A DNA stretch of 64,000 bases from Mesobacillus sp. S13 (GCF_020422885.1 NZ_CP084622.1:668001-732000), one strand, 5' to 3'. Positions 26,105 to 34,649 are shown, numbered from the stretch's first letter. Notes: generated by a model from the letters alone, not told the origin. A program made the numbers and translations.

Positions 26105-26908
26105 TTATAACTGTGAAGCTAAAACAACATCACCCTTTGGCTGTTTGCTGTCAGGGGTCGGTTCGAGTGTAACTGCGATGGTGGTCCAGTTGTGCTCGCC
26201 TTCGTAATTAACCGAGTATGTGACGGCACCATTGCCTTCAGAGTTGGTACGGAAAGTTCCTGCCCTGAACTTTTCGCCAGCTTCATCAATCAGCCAAACC
26301 TGGTAGGCTTCATTGCCGGTTAATGGCTTGAGGTTGCTTGCCTGGACAACTAGGGCCATTCCTTCTTCCTTTTTGATCATGGCTGCTTCAGCATTTCCTT
26401 CATATCCTTCCGAAACTGCCAATTGAACCTGCTTTACGATTTCATCCGTTCCTTCCCGGGATGGTTCGCTGATTTCCTGGCCATTTTGGCTTAAATAAAA
26501 GTATGCGTTAGCGGATAAGGAGAGAAGCAATGACGCAGCCAGAAGGGGTTGAAGCCAACTGTAATTTCGGCGTTTGGTTTCCTTCATTTCTGCTGGTTTT
26601 TTCACTTCCTCAGTTTTTGCTGGTTTTTCAACTTCCTCAGTATCTGCTGGCTTCTCAAATTTCTCAGCTTGCTCAGCTTGCTCTTTCTCTTCAAAAACAG
26701 AAGCAAGGATTCGGTCCTTCATTCCTTTATTCGGCTCGACCAATTCTGCTGAAAAAGGAAGGTCAGCTGTCAGCATAGTCAGTTCCTCCAGCTCTTCACG
26801 GCAATCTTTGCAGGTGGCTAAATGGTTCTCAAATAATGATTTTTCCTCATCAGTCAGTGTGTTGTTAAAATAATCCAGTAAACATTCACATGCTTTATGA
26901 TCGGTCAT
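26105..26908 (-). CDS. RskA-type anti-sigma factor
   Basis: A 267-residue single-pass membrane protein. The N-terminal zinc-finger anti-sigma domain contains HLATCKDCREELEEL (about 29-43, the H-x3-C-x2-C motif). A repetitive Lys/Glu/Pro linker follows at about 79-113, then one membrane helix at about 118-138. The extracytoplasmic RskA domain (about 165-265) contains LKPLTGNEAYQVWLIDEAGEKFRAGTF. It should hold the overlapping ECF sigma factor inactive until a signal outside the membrane releases it. The start overlaps the sigma stop by 14 bases, which shows translational coupling. The linker has near-repeats of KPAxTEEV. Confidence 0.9.
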   Translation of the reverse strand: MTDHKACECLLDYFNNTLTDEEKSLFENHLATCKDCREELEELTMLTADLPFSAELVEPNKGMKDRILASVFEEKEQAEQAEKFEKPADTEEVEKPAKTEEVKKPAEMKETKRRNYSWLQPLLAASLLLSLSANAYFYLSQNGQEISEPSREGTDEIVKQVQLAVSEGYEGNAEAAMIKKEEGMALVVQASNLKPLTGNEAYQVWLIDEAGEKFRAGTFRTNSEGNGAVTYSVNYEGEHNWTTIAVTLEPTPDSKQPKGDVVLASQL

Positions 26909-27467
26909 AGCTATGATCCCTCCCTTCCCTGATACCGCCTATTGTTTTATGGAGATGCTTAAGAGCCAATCGTATTCGTCCTTTAACCGTCCCCAGAGGG
27001 ATCTGAAATGTATCTGCAATTTTTTGCTGTGAGAGTCCTTTAAAATAAAAAAGTTCAACAATTTGCTGCTGCTCTTCTGCCAGTTGATTGATGGCCACCC
27101 TGATCTCACTTCGTTTTTCTTTCCACTCTGCCACTTCTTCCACTGAAGGTTCAGTCGATTTCAATGCATCGCGGTCCTCAAGCTCGACATGGTTCTCATC
27201 CTTTTTACGCAGACAGTCGATTGCAGCATATCTGGTAACGGTCAATATCCATGAAGAAAATTTCCCTTTCGTTTCATCATACATTCCCGGTTTCGTCCAC
27301 AGTTTAAGGAAAACATCCTGTACGATTTCCTCTGACAAATCACGCCTGCCAGTCATCCTGTATGCGAACGAAAAGAGAAGCTTTTCATATCGGTCATATA
27401 AGAGTTCAAGTGCCCGTTTATCTTTTGCCTGCAAACGTGCATAAAGCTCGATATCATGTTCGCTCAT
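26895..27467 (-). CDS. ECF sigma factor (SigK/RpoE type, RskA partner)
   Basis: A 190-residue sigma-70 family factor. Region 2 (about 20-85) contains YDRYEKLLFSFAYRMTGRRDLSEEIVQDVFLKLW, and region 4 (about 125-175) contains FYFKGLSQQKIADTFQIPLGTVKGRIRLALKHL. It has no region 1 or 3, so it is a Group 4 factor. AAGGAG is six bases before the ATG at 27467. It directs RNA polymerase to a small regulon. The shared motif AAGTGATC-N17-CGTTAGC found before this gene and before the surface-protein gene is its most likely promoter. Confidence 0.92.
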   Translation of the reverse strand: MSEHDIELYARLQAKDKRALELLYDRYEKLLFSFAYRMTGRRDLSEEIVQDVFLKLWTKPGMYDETKGKFSSWILTVTRYAAIDCLRKKDENHVELEDRDALKSTEPSVEEVAEWKEKRSEIRVAINQLAEEQQQIVELFYFKGLSQQKIADTFQIPLGTVKGRIRLALKHLHKTIGGIREGRDHSYDRS

Positions 27468-27540
27468 CACTTTCTCCTTCTATATGTATTTTGTAACATC
27501 ATAACCTATTTAGTTAAAGATGTAATTTTAGAGTCTGCTA

Positions 27541-27572
27541 AGCTAACGATTTAAAAAGGAATAAAGATCACT
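27541..27572 (-). promoter_or_regulatory. predicted autoregulated ECF promoter of the sigma operon
   Basis: AAGTGATC (27572-27565), a 17-base spacer and CGTTAGC (27547-27541) followed by TTAG. It differs from the surface-protein promoter only in the spacer and one base after the -10. It lies 74 bases before the sigma start codon. Confidence 0.7.
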
Positions 27573-27685
27573 TATTAAAACAGGAATTATGCCTTTTTAT
27601 ATAGAAATTACTGACAAACATTAGCAAAAAATGACCGGATTGCACCATGGAATCTTGATAGGATGATTTTAAGGGAGTGAGCTGT

Positions 27686-28546
27686 ATGGCGTGGATTGAA
27701 TCCTTGCAGAGGGCAATTGACTATATAGAGGAGCATTTACTTGACGATATGACAGTGGAGGACATTGCGAAAAAGGCGAGTTCATCTCCGTTTCATTTTC
27801 AACGGACATTTGCCATTCTAACGGACATATCTGTTGGCGAGTACATTAGACGGAGGCGTTTGTCGCTGGCAGCGGGTGAATTATGCAACAGCGATGCAAA
27901 AGTCATTGACCTTGCGCTGAAATATGGCTACGACACTCCTGAAGCATTTACGAAAGCTTTTCGCAGGCAGCATGGCATTTCTCCAACTGAAGCACGGAAG
28001 TACACCGGAAAGCTGAAATCATACAGCCGCCTGGGAATCCAGGTGAGTTTGAAGGGAGCGGAACCGATGCAATACAAAGTGGTAGAGCAAGATGGTTTTG
28101 AAGTGATGGGTATTAAGCAGGGATTTTCTTATGGTAATGGGGAGAATCTGGATGGTATTCCTAAGATGTGGGATCAGGTGAATCAGGATGGTACTTGTGA
28201 TTTTTTGATCTGTAAAAACAATGGCCCTTTAAAAGGAGTTCTTGGTGTATGTGTGGACCAAGGCAAGATCCGGGAAAAGCAGATGGATTATTGGGTTGCG
28301 GCAGCATATAATGGGGAAACACCGGATGGCTATCTGAAAATGGAAATCCCTGCGTCCAAGTGGGCGATCTTTGAAGTTCACGGTCCAATGCCTCATGCCA
28401 TGCAAAAGGTATGGAAGCAAATCTTTACAGAATGGTTTCCCGCCAGCGGATTCCAACATGCTGGGACACCAGAGCTGGAGGTTTATCCAGCAGGGGATTC
28501 AGCTGACCCAGATTATTATTCTGAAGTATGGATACCGGTTAAGTAA
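27686..28546 (+). CDS. AraC family regulator with GyrI-like ligand domain
   Basis: A 286-residue regulator. The N-terminal AraC/XylS DNA-binding domain (about 5-105) has two helix-turn-helix units, including TVEDIAKKASSSPFHFQRTFAILT and VIDLALKYGYDTPEAFTKAFRRQHGISPTEARKY. The C-terminal GyrI-like/SOUL-type effector domain (about 125-285) contains VMGIKQGFSYG and PASKWAIFEVHGPMP. This matches the Rob/BmrR-like ligand-binding fold for lipophilic compounds. AAGGGAG precedes the ATG at 27686. It is a single gene, and its regulated target is not obvious locally. Confidence 0.9.
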   Translation: MAWIESLQRAIDYIEEHLLDDMTVEDIAKKASSSPFHFQRTFAILTDISVGEYIRRRRLSLAAGELCNSDAKVIDLALKYGYDTPEAFTKAFRRQHGISPTEARKYTGKLKSYSRLGIQVSLKGAEPMQYKVVEQDGFEVMGIKQGFSYGNGENLDGIPKMWDQVNQDGTCDFLICKNNGPLKGVLGVCVDQGKIREKQMDYWVAAAYNGETPDGYLKMEIPASKWAIFEVHGPMPHAMQKVWKQIFTEWFPASGFQHAGTPELEVYPAGDSADPDYYSEVWIPVK

Positions 28547-28616
28547 GAGCTTCGGGAGGGTGATTTGAAGGCGTCCTCTCAGAAAAAATTCTTGATAGAG
28601 TGCATGTTTAAACTGC

Positions 28617-28636
28617 TTAATCAAACGTTTGATTAA
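28617..28636. promoter_or_regulatory. orphan 20-bp perfect palindrome
   Basis: TTAATCAAACGTTTGATTAA is perfectly symmetrical and of the size bound by TetR or GntR dimers. It lies between two convergent genes, where an operator has no clear target. Confidence 0.5.
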
Positions 28637-28669
28637 TAAGTATTCCAGCTGCTTAAGCCTTTAAAGCGA

Positions 28670-28702
28670 AAAACCATCCCTCTTTTAAAAGAGAGATGGT
28701 TC
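28670..28702. terminator. bidirectional terminator
   Basis: Stem AACCATC(C)CTCTTTT/AAAAGAGAGATGGTT. It serves the YvrJ-side transcript coming from the right. Confidence 0.75.
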
Positions 28703-28707
28703 TGATG

Positions 28708-28908
28708 TTAATTGATTTCACGGATTTGTTGTTGAGCAATATTGGCGGAATGAACGGCGTCCGTTTCAGGCTTTTCCTGTAATCTCGCGGGCAGGCCCTG
28801 GATTGATTGGACGACGGTATCCAACTTTGCTTCGATTCGGTGAAGCAGGTACAGTGTCACGACAATCGGGAACCCAACATCGCTGATGAATGGAATCAGC
28901 TGCTCCAT
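28708..28908 (-). CDS. yvrJ: YvrJ family protein
   Basis: A 66-residue protein with one hydrophobic N-terminal helix (about 5-23, ISDVGFPIVVTLYLLHRIEAKLD), then an amphipathic helix and a charged tail. It matches the YvrJ family in length and in the conserved DVGFPIVVTLYLL block. The family is widespread in Bacillaceae, without assigned function. AAGGAGGAAGCGCAT lies before the ATG. It is the last gene of a three-gene run with DUF2922 and DUF1659 proteins, a common arrangement in this group of bacteria. Confidence 0.85.
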   Translation of the reverse strand: MEQLIPFISDVGFPIVVTLYLLHRIEAKLDTVVQSIQGLPARLQEKPETDAVHSANIAQQQIREIN

Positions 28909-28977
28909 ATGCGCTTCCTCCTTCCTTGCATTTTTAAAATAAGAGCCGGTCTATAGAAAAAGACCGGCCCAAGCTTA

Positions 28978-29196
28978 TTACACTAGTTCGTAATCGGTAA
29001 TGTTGCGTTCGACAACACGTGCGCTGTGAACAGCAACAAGGGTTCCATTCGTCGGCTGGAATGCGTTGGAAGCAATGATCTGCTCCATTGCCAGCTTGAC
29101 TGCTGCTGGATCAACTGGCTCCTTCGGGTTATCAACCGCCAGCTTGGCGTATTTGCCAAGAGCCGTAGTGAATTGCAACTCAAGAGTTTTTGCCAT
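28978..29196 (-). CDS. DUF2922 family protein
   Basis: A 72-residue soluble protein starting MAKTLELQFTTALGKYAKLAVDNPKEPVDP and ending near RNITDYELV, the pattern of the DUF2922 family. The ATG at 29196 is set by a perfect AGGAGGTG seven bases upstream, rather than the GTG within that site. Function is unknown. It lies between the DUF1659 and YvrJ genes in one operon. Confidence 0.85.
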   Translation of the reverse strand: MAKTLELQFTTALGKYAKLAVDNPKEPVDPAAVKLAMEQIIASNAFQPTNGTLVAVHSARVVERNITDYELV

Positions 29197-29232
29197 GTTT
29201 TTCACCTCCTATTAAAAGAGTAGATTGCCAGA

Positions 29233-29448
29233 TTAGATGATATCGAAGCTGTCGTTACGCTCCACAGAGCTTAACAAGTTCGCGCTAAGGCCACCAAGTG
29301 CAAGAGCCGCCTGCTGAACCTGATCAGCAGTAGCTTCCTTTCTCACATAACGGTAAGTCTTAGGCTTGAAAATCGACTCGCCCTTCTCATCCACACCAGC
29401 CTCAAACATCAGCCTGATATTAGAATCCTTCAACATCGCCATTGCCAT
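29233..29448 (-). CDS. DUF1659 family protein
   Basis: A 71-residue soluble protein, MAMAMLKDSNIRLMFEAGVD..., with YRYVRKEATADQVQQAALALGGLS typical of DUF1659. An AAGGAGGTG ribosome site is seven bases upstream of ATG 29448. It is the first gene of the DUF1659-DUF2922-YvrJ run. No biochemical role is known. The conserved small-operon context suggests the three products act together. Confidence 0.85.
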   Translation of the reverse strand: MAMAMLKDSNIRLMFEAGVDEKGESIFKPKTYRYVRKEATADQVQQAALALGGLSANLLSSVERNDSFDII

Positions 29449-29534
29449 TTGCCTCACCTCCTTTCACCTTCTATATACAGATGGGGAAGGGGAAAGGACA
29501 GGGTGAGTGAAAAAATTATTGGAGGACTTCATTT

Positions 29535-29930
29535 GAAGGTAGCAGGTCCTATCGGCCAAACACAGAGGGAAAGAAGGTGAAAGTGTCCGATAGAAGGTCC
29601 CTATCGGTCAAACGCAGAGGGAAAGAAGGGAAAAGTGTCCGATAGAAGGGCTCTATCGGACAAACGCGTAGGGAAAGAAAGGGAAAGTGTCCGATAGAAG
29701 AGTCCTATTGGACAAACACGGAGGAAAAGAAGAGGAAAGTGTCCGATAGAAAGGCTCTATCGGCCAAACACAGAGGGAAAAAAGGTGAAAGTGTCCGATA
29801 GAAGGTCCCTATCGGTCAAACGCAGAGGGAAAGAAGGGAAAAGTGTCCGATAGAAGGGCTCTATCGGTCAAACACAGAGGGAAAGAAGGTGAAAGTGTCC
29901 GATAGAAGGGCTTCCAATAGACAAAAAAAT
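29535..29930. repeat. tandem array C, 52-bp units
   Basis: About eight units: the marker GTGTCCGATAGA recurs at 29583, 29635, 29687, 29739, 29791, 29843 and 29895, an exact 52-bp period. Most units have the perfect 7-bp inverted repeat CCGATAG/CTATCGG with a seven-base loop. The rest of the unit is purine-rich. Frames through it are artefacts of the period. Confidence 0.95.
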
Positions 29931-30218
29931 ACCTTACCAATATGGAACATCTTCCTAAAGACATTCTCATGCTTCCTACCGTATTGATTTGGATTTTATT
30001 TTCAGGTAGTATGGTAATACTATTTTGTGGAAGGGTGACTTGGGGCGATGCATAACTAATCCTGTTTGAGAATGAATTGAAATACACAATTTTTCTGGAT
30101 AGGATTAGGCTTGCCTTTAAGAACTCCATGTTTTATATGATCATGCTTTGGCATGTTCTGTGTTCTTTTATGGTTGAAGTGCTGCTCTCTATCCAGTCAG
30201 GAATAGGGGGCTTTTTTT
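29931..30218. other. intergenic leader of the MFS gene
   Basis: No gene is seen. It contains a small hairpin GTAGTATGGTAATACTAT near 30005-30022 and a CATGCTTTGGCATG dyad near 30143-30156. Either could belong to regulation of the MFS gene. Confidence 0.35.
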
Positions 30219-31466
30219 ATGTCGGAAATGACGCATGATCAAAATGTGGGCATGGGGGCATTATTTAAAAATCAGGTAATCCGAACAATTTTGCTTTCAG
30301 TGCTGTTTCTTCAGATCGGGATCTGGGTCCGGAATTACTCCATTCTCTTGTATGTGATTGAGAAGACGAATGGTAACGCGATTGCGGTTTCTTTGATATC
30401 CGTTGCTGAATTTGCGCCGATTTTCTTGTTTTCGTTTATAGGCGGGACATTTGCGGATCGCTGGCGGCCGAAGCGGACGATGATTTGGTGTGATGTTTTA
30501 AGTGCAGTATCTGTTTTCGCGGTGCTGCTGACGTTGTTTTTTGGCAGCTGGAAAATGATTTTCTTCGCGACATTGGTTTCATCCATTCTATCGCAATTTT
30601 CACAGCCGTCGGGAATGAAGCTGTTCAAGCAGCACGTACCGATGGAGCTTGTTCAGATGGGGATGTCGATGTACCAGACCGTATTTGCGCTATTTATGAT
30701 TCTTGGGCCTATCCTCGGAACCTTTGTCTATCAGCGTTTCGGCATTCTCGCAGCTGTCGCTGTTATGGGAATTGCCTTCATTTGCTCGGCAGCTGTCTTG
30801 CTGATGCTGCCGGCAGACAAGGAATCGACTGCTGAAAAATCAAAAACAACCCTGATGGAAGAGATGAAGGCAGGATTCCGCTATGTATTGAACAGCAGGG
30901 CGTTGTCATTGCTAGGCGGATGTTTCGCGGCAGCAGGTCTCGCCATTGGTTTGACCCAGCCGCTTGGCGTTTTCCTGATTACAGAAAGATTAGGACTTCC
31001 TAAGGAAGAGTTGCAGTGGCTAATGGCTGCATTCGGAGTTGGGATGATTCTGGGAGGAGGCATCACAGTTGCGATATCAAGGAAGGTTCAGCCGCAGGTG
31101 CTGCTTGCGATTGGTATGGCTGCCAGTGCAATAGGGTTTGTCGGAATGGGATTATCAACCGTATTCTGGCTGACATTGACGGCGCAATTTTTCTCAGGAT
31201 TGTTTATGCCATGCATTCACATCGGCATCAATACGATGATTTTACAAAACACGGAAGAATCTTTCATTGGCAGGGTGAATGGCATCCTTAACCCAGTCTT
31301 CATGGGGGCAATGGTCATCACCATGTCAGTGGCGGGTTGGCTTAAAACGCATCTTTCCATTGTTTACATTTATGAAACAGCAGCAATTCTGCTCTTTATC
31401 GGCATTATGGTTTTGGTTCCTTTGATGAAAAAGAATCCAAAGGTAAGCTTGGAAGAGGGAGTATAA
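30219..31466 (+). CDS. MFS transporter (drug-efflux type)
   Basis: A 415-residue protein with twelve hydrophobic segments in two halves and a central cytoplasmic loop (about 195-215, PADKESTAEKSKTTLMEE). Motif A, GGTFADRWRPKRTM (about 72-85), is the classic major-facilitator signature between segments 2 and 3. It resembles the enterobactin-exporter/MFS-3 type of drug-proton antiporters. The start ATG is preceded by AGGGGG at a slightly long spacing; ATG 30228 is an alternative. It is a single gene with its own terminator. The substrate is unknown. Confidence 0.88.
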   Translation: MSEMTHDQNVGMGALFKNQVIRTILLSVLFLQIGIWVRNYSILLYVIEKTNGNAIAVSLISVAEFAPIFLFSFIGGTFADRWRPKRTMIWCDVLSAVSVFAVLLTLFFGSWKMIFFATLVSSILSQFSQPSGMKLFKQHVPMELVQMGMSMYQTVFALFMILGPILGTFVYQRFGILAAVAVMGIAFICSAAVLLMLPADKESTAEKSKTTLMEEMKAGFRYVLNSRALSLLGGCFAAAGLAIGLTQPLGVFLITERLGLPKEELQWLMAAFGVGMILGGGITVAISRKVQPQVLLAIGMAASAIGFVGMGLSTVFWLTLTAQFFSGLFMPCIHIGINTMILQNTEESFIGRVNGILNPVFMGAMVITMSVAGWLKTHLSIVYIYETAAILLFIGIMVLVPLMKKNPKVSLEEGV

Positions 31467-31470
31467 GGTA

Positions 31471-31502
31471 AAGGAGGCCCAGTTTATAAGGGCCTCCTTT
31501 TC
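31471..31502. terminator. bidirectional terminator
   Basis: Stem AAGGAGGCCC/GGGCCTCCTT with T-run, between the convergent MFS and DUF438 genes. Confidence 0.88.
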
Positions 31503-31505
31503 TTG

Positions 31506-32735
31506 TTATGACAGTATCCTCTTTTCACCTTCAAGGGCTTGAATCGGGTTGATGTTCTGTGTGAATTCGAGCGTGCCGATATATTGATTGTCTTCATCGC
31601 GGACCGCAAAGTAACGAATGTATACGAATTTATCACGCACTTTGACCCAAAAATCCTCAGTATCTTTTTTTCCTGACTTAAAGTCCCTCAACAAATCCTC
31701 AACGACATGGACGCTTCTTGGCGGGTGGCAATTCTGGACGGTGCGGCCGATGACAGCCTTTGTCCGTGCGAAAATCCTTTCTTTTCCATGTGAGAAGTAG
31801 CGGACTACATCATCCTGGTCGATGAACGTGATGTCGACTGGCAGGTGGTTCAGCAGCAGTTCAAGTTGCTTCAATGACAGGATGCCTGTTTCCATTTTGA
31901 TATAGCCTTCAGAGATGGCGTCTGTGTCAAGGTGTTTTCGGGCCGGCTTCCATTCCTCAGTCGGTGACGTCAGGCAATAGCCGATCTCATCACTTTCATG
32001 GGCGATTTTTACCCATTCATCTTCCGTAAAGTTTTGCAAAGCCATCGGGAAGAGGATGTTTTCTTCCCTGTAAATCATGCTGCTCACTTCCCTGAGGACA
32101 AATTGGACCTCCTCGATCACGCCATTTTTATTACCATCATAGTTGGACAGCCTTTTCTTTGCCAGTTTGATGCCGTCACGGATGAAATCATCGATGCGCC
32201 ACATATTCGTCGTCGGGCCGTAGATTCCGTACTTTTCCAGGTAAGGGAAGATCAGGTTTTCCTTGCGGCTGTAGTGCTTGTCAATGTCATAGAGAAGGTT
32301 GCAATCCTCCAGAAGCAGATTGATGTTTTCAGCACTGTCTTCCATAGCAAATTGCTCAAGGTGAACGGCCAATCGATTTTGTAAAAGCTGTTCAATCTCG
32401 CGGTTTTCCATCTCGAATGTATGGACCGGGTGTCCTGGCTGGTTTTCTGGTCCGTACACGGATTCATTCTCTTCGATTGCACCTTTAAAAAGGTCGGTGT
32501 GAGCCGCATAAATACGCTGCATTTCGGTAACGGAAATATCGCCATCAATCAACTCGACATGCTGGAGGCCGGCAATTTCCTCGATGGTGATTTTTCCAAT
32601 AAAAGCATCAAAATGAGCTTTAACTTCATTCACATTTTTCCCATCATGCAGATCTTTGAAAAGCTGCTTCAAAGTCGCCTTTCGCTTGGCAGGATCCATA
32701 GCTTTCAATTCACGGTTATTTATCATTTCACTCAT
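31506..32735 (-). CDS. DUF438 / hemerythrin-like / PAS protein
   Basis: A 409-residue cytoplasmic protein with three parts. An N-terminal DUF438 block (about 10-80) contains LKQLFKDLHDGKNVNEVKAHFDAFIG. A hemerythrin HHE-type helical bundle (about 90-255) has conserved His/Glu positions such as PGHPVHTFEMENREIEQLL, DKHYSRKENLIFPYLEKYG and REENILFPMAL. A C-terminal PAS domain (about 285-400) contains DITFIDQDDVVRYFSHGKERIFART and GRTVQNCHPPRSVHVVEDLL. The bundle can bind a di-iron or heme-type cofactor, so oxygen, NO or redox sensing is plausible. It is a single gene. Confidence 0.9.
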   Translation of the reverse strand: MSEMINNRELKAMDPAKRKATLKQLFKDLHDGKNVNEVKAHFDAFIGKITIEEIAGLQHVELIDGDISVTEMQRIYAAHTDLFKGAIEENESVYGPENQPGHPVHTFEMENREIEQLLQNRLAVHLEQFAMEDSAENINLLLEDCNLLYDIDKHYSRKENLIFPYLEKYGIYGPTTNMWRIDDFIRDGIKLAKKRLSNYDGNKNGVIEEVQFVLREVSSMIYREENILFPMALQNFTEDEWVKIAHESDEIGYCLTSPTEEWKPARKHLDTDAISEGYIKMETGILSLKQLELLLNHLPVDITFIDQDDVVRYFSHGKERIFARTKAVIGRTVQNCHPPRSVHVVEDLLRDFKSGKKDTEDFWVKVRDKFVYIRYFAVRDEDNQYIGTLEFTQNINPIQALEGEKRILS

Positions 32736-32906
32736 GATTATCTTTCCTCCTAGAGTGTGTATAGGTAATAACTGATAATGTTTCTCATGCTAAAAATAAC
32801 ACTTATCAAAACACAAAGTAGTGATACAAATCATTAATTGGCGTTTTTTTCATAGAAATTCAATGTTATGATGGAACGAGCAAAAAATAGAGAGGGGAAT
32901 GACGAA

Positions 32907-33998
32907 ATGACCTGGTGGGAATATCTTTTGTCTTACGAAGTGCTGAAAAATCTGGGGATCTCCATAGGAATCTTCTTCTTGTTCCTTTTGTTCAGGAAGC
33001 TTTTCACAAAATATGTGTTCAAGCTGATGTTGAAGCTGGGACAGAAAACGCCGACTGAGCTTTTCTCCAGTATGACCGTCGCATTTGAGCAGCCGATCCG
33101 ATGGTTATTTATCATTATAGGAATCTATGTTGCCGCGGATTATTTTCCGTTTATGGAGCAATCGAATCCGCTATTTTCAAAGATTATCAGAGCATCGATC
33201 ATCATGCTGATTGCATGGGGGCTGTATAATCTATCTTCGGGTTCATCGCTATTGTTCATGAAAATCAATGATCGTTTTAATATGGAAATTGACCAGATTC
33301 TGATTCCGTTTTTCTCGAAGGCAATCCGGTTTATCATCGTTGCCATTAGCATCAGCATTATCGCGCAGGTGTTTGAGTATGATGTTAACGGATTTATCGC
33401 AGGGCTTGGACTGGGCGGCCTGGCGTTTGCGCTGGCTGCAAAGGACGCAATCGGGAATTTATTTGGCGGCATCATCATTATTACGGAAAAACCTTTTACG
33501 ATTGGTGAGTGGATCAAGACACCGAGTGTCGAGGGGACAGTTGAGGATATTTCCTTCAGAAGCACGAGGGTCCGCACTTTCGCACAGGCTGTGGTCACGG
33601 TTCCGAACGCCATTTTAGCAAATGAATCGATTACAAACTGGAGCAAGATGGGCAAGAGGCAAATCACCTTTAAACTTGGCGTTACGTACGACACACCAAG
33701 AATGAAGCTGCAAAGAACGATTCACAGAATTGAAGAGATGCTGATGTCAAACGAAGACATTCATCCAGATACGATTTTTGTAAAGTTTGACGAGTACAAT
33801 GACAGCAGCCTCGATATCTTCCTGTATTTCTTCACGAAAACCACTGTCTGGGAAGAATACCTGACAGTTAAGGAAGAAATCAACTTCGCCATCATGGAAA
33901 TCCTTGAAGAAGAGGGAGTTTCCGTGGCATTCCCAAGCAGGACACTCTATGTGGAGACACAGGGAGAATCTGCTGGAAGGGTTGCGGAGTCTATATAG
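32907..33998 (+). CDS. MscS family mechanosensitive channel
   Basis: A 363-residue membrane channel with four to five hydrophobic segments in the first 170 residues. The pore helix GLGLGGLAFALAAKDAIGNLFGGI is followed by the MscS beta domain (TIGEWIKTPSVEGTVEDISFRSTRVRTF) and the alpha/beta cage. Channels of this type open under membrane tension and release solutes on osmotic downshift. The ATG at 32907 follows GAGGGGAATGACGAA; codons upstream in frame look non-coding. It is a single gene. Confidence 0.9.
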   Translation: MTWWEYLLSYEVLKNLGISIGIFFLFLLFRKLFTKYVFKLMLKLGQKTPTELFSSMTVAFEQPIRWLFIIIGIYVAADYFPFMEQSNPLFSKIIRASIIMLIAWGLYNLSSGSSLLFMKINDRFNMEIDQILIPFFSKAIRFIIVAISISIIAQVFEYDVNGFIAGLGLGGLAFALAAKDAIGNLFGGIIIITEKPFTIGEWIKTPSVEGTVEDISFRSTRVRTFAQAVVTVPNAILANESITNWSKMGKRQITFKLGVTYDTPRMKLQRTIHRIEEMLMSNEDIHPDTIFVKFDEYNDSSLDIFLYFFTKTTVWEEYLTVKEEINFAIMEILEEEGVSVAFPSRTLYVETQGESAGRVAESI

Positions 33999-34002
33999 CG
34001 GA

Positions 34003-34038
34003 AAGAGAAGCCAGGGAGAAAATTCTGGCTTCTCTTTG
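34003..34038 (+). terminator. terminator after MscS
   Basis: A perfect stem GAGAAGCCAG/CTGGCTTCTC with a T-rich tail. Confidence 0.8.
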
Positions 34039-34172
34039 TGTGAACAATTGTTAACTGCATGAATCTTAGAAGGGATTCATGCTTTTTTAATTGAATACTA
34101 CTACGTAGGTGTTTAAAACAGTAGTTTTCATAGTAACTGGAGTTATTCTTTTTTACAAAGAGGAGAATCAAT

Positions 34173-34649
34173 ATGGAAATAGTATATTTTGCTGGTGGAT
34201 GTTTATGGGGAGTTCAAGCTTTTATAAAAACCTTACCTGGAGTTCAGTTTACAGAAGCGGGGAGAGCGAATGGAACAAGTCAAACACTTGATGGTGATTA
34301 TGATGGCTACGCCGAATGTGTGAAAACAGGATTTGATCCAACGGTAGTAACAATGAAGGAATTAATGGGCTATTTTTTTGAAATTATTGATCCCTACAGT
34401 TTGAATAAACAAGGGCAGGATGTTGGCAAGAAATACAGGACAGGAGTATATAGTGAAAATCCTGAACACTTAATAGAGGCGAAGGCGTTTCTTAAAGAGA
34501 GAAATGATTATGACCTTATAGTGGTTGAAGTATTACCTCTTACAAACTATGTGAGAAGTGCAGAAGAACATCAAGATCGATTAGCTAGATGTCCCGATGA
34601 TTATTGCCATATTCCAGAAGAAATATTAAGTAAATATAAGATAATGTAG
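34173..34649 (+). CDS. msrA: peptide-methionine (S)-S-oxide reductase (MsrA family, short form)
   Basis: A 158-residue enzyme that reduces methionine-S-sulfoxide using a catalytic Cys. The motif is GGCLWG at residues 8-13 (usually GGCFWG). The motif IDPYSLNKQGQDVGKKYRTGVY is typical of the family, and a later Cys pair (CPDDYC) may resolve the disulfide. The protein is shorter than the 177-residue B. subtilis MsrA, and the usual Gly-rich YxGGxxxxPxY segment is altered. The gene and its neighbour look more A/T-rich than flanking genes. GAGGAG is upstream. Confidence 0.82.
   Translation: MEIVYFAGGCLWGVQAFIKTLPGVQFTEAGRANGTSQTLDGDYDGYAECVKTGFDPTVVTMKELMGYFFEIIDPYSLNKQGQDVGKKYRTGVYSENPEHLIEAKAFLKERNDYDLIVVEVLPLTNYVRSAEEHQDRLARCPDDYCHIPEEILSKYKIM

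Noticed and set aside
27541..27572. Ordinary sigma-A promoter for the ECF sigma gene
   Set aside because: No TTGACA/TATAAT pair with correct spacing is seen, while the shared bipartite motif fits an ECF promoter better.
29809..30129. 106-codon minus-strand frame at the edge of array C
   Set aside because: It overlaps repeat units and untranslated leader, with repetitive peptide and no ribosome site.
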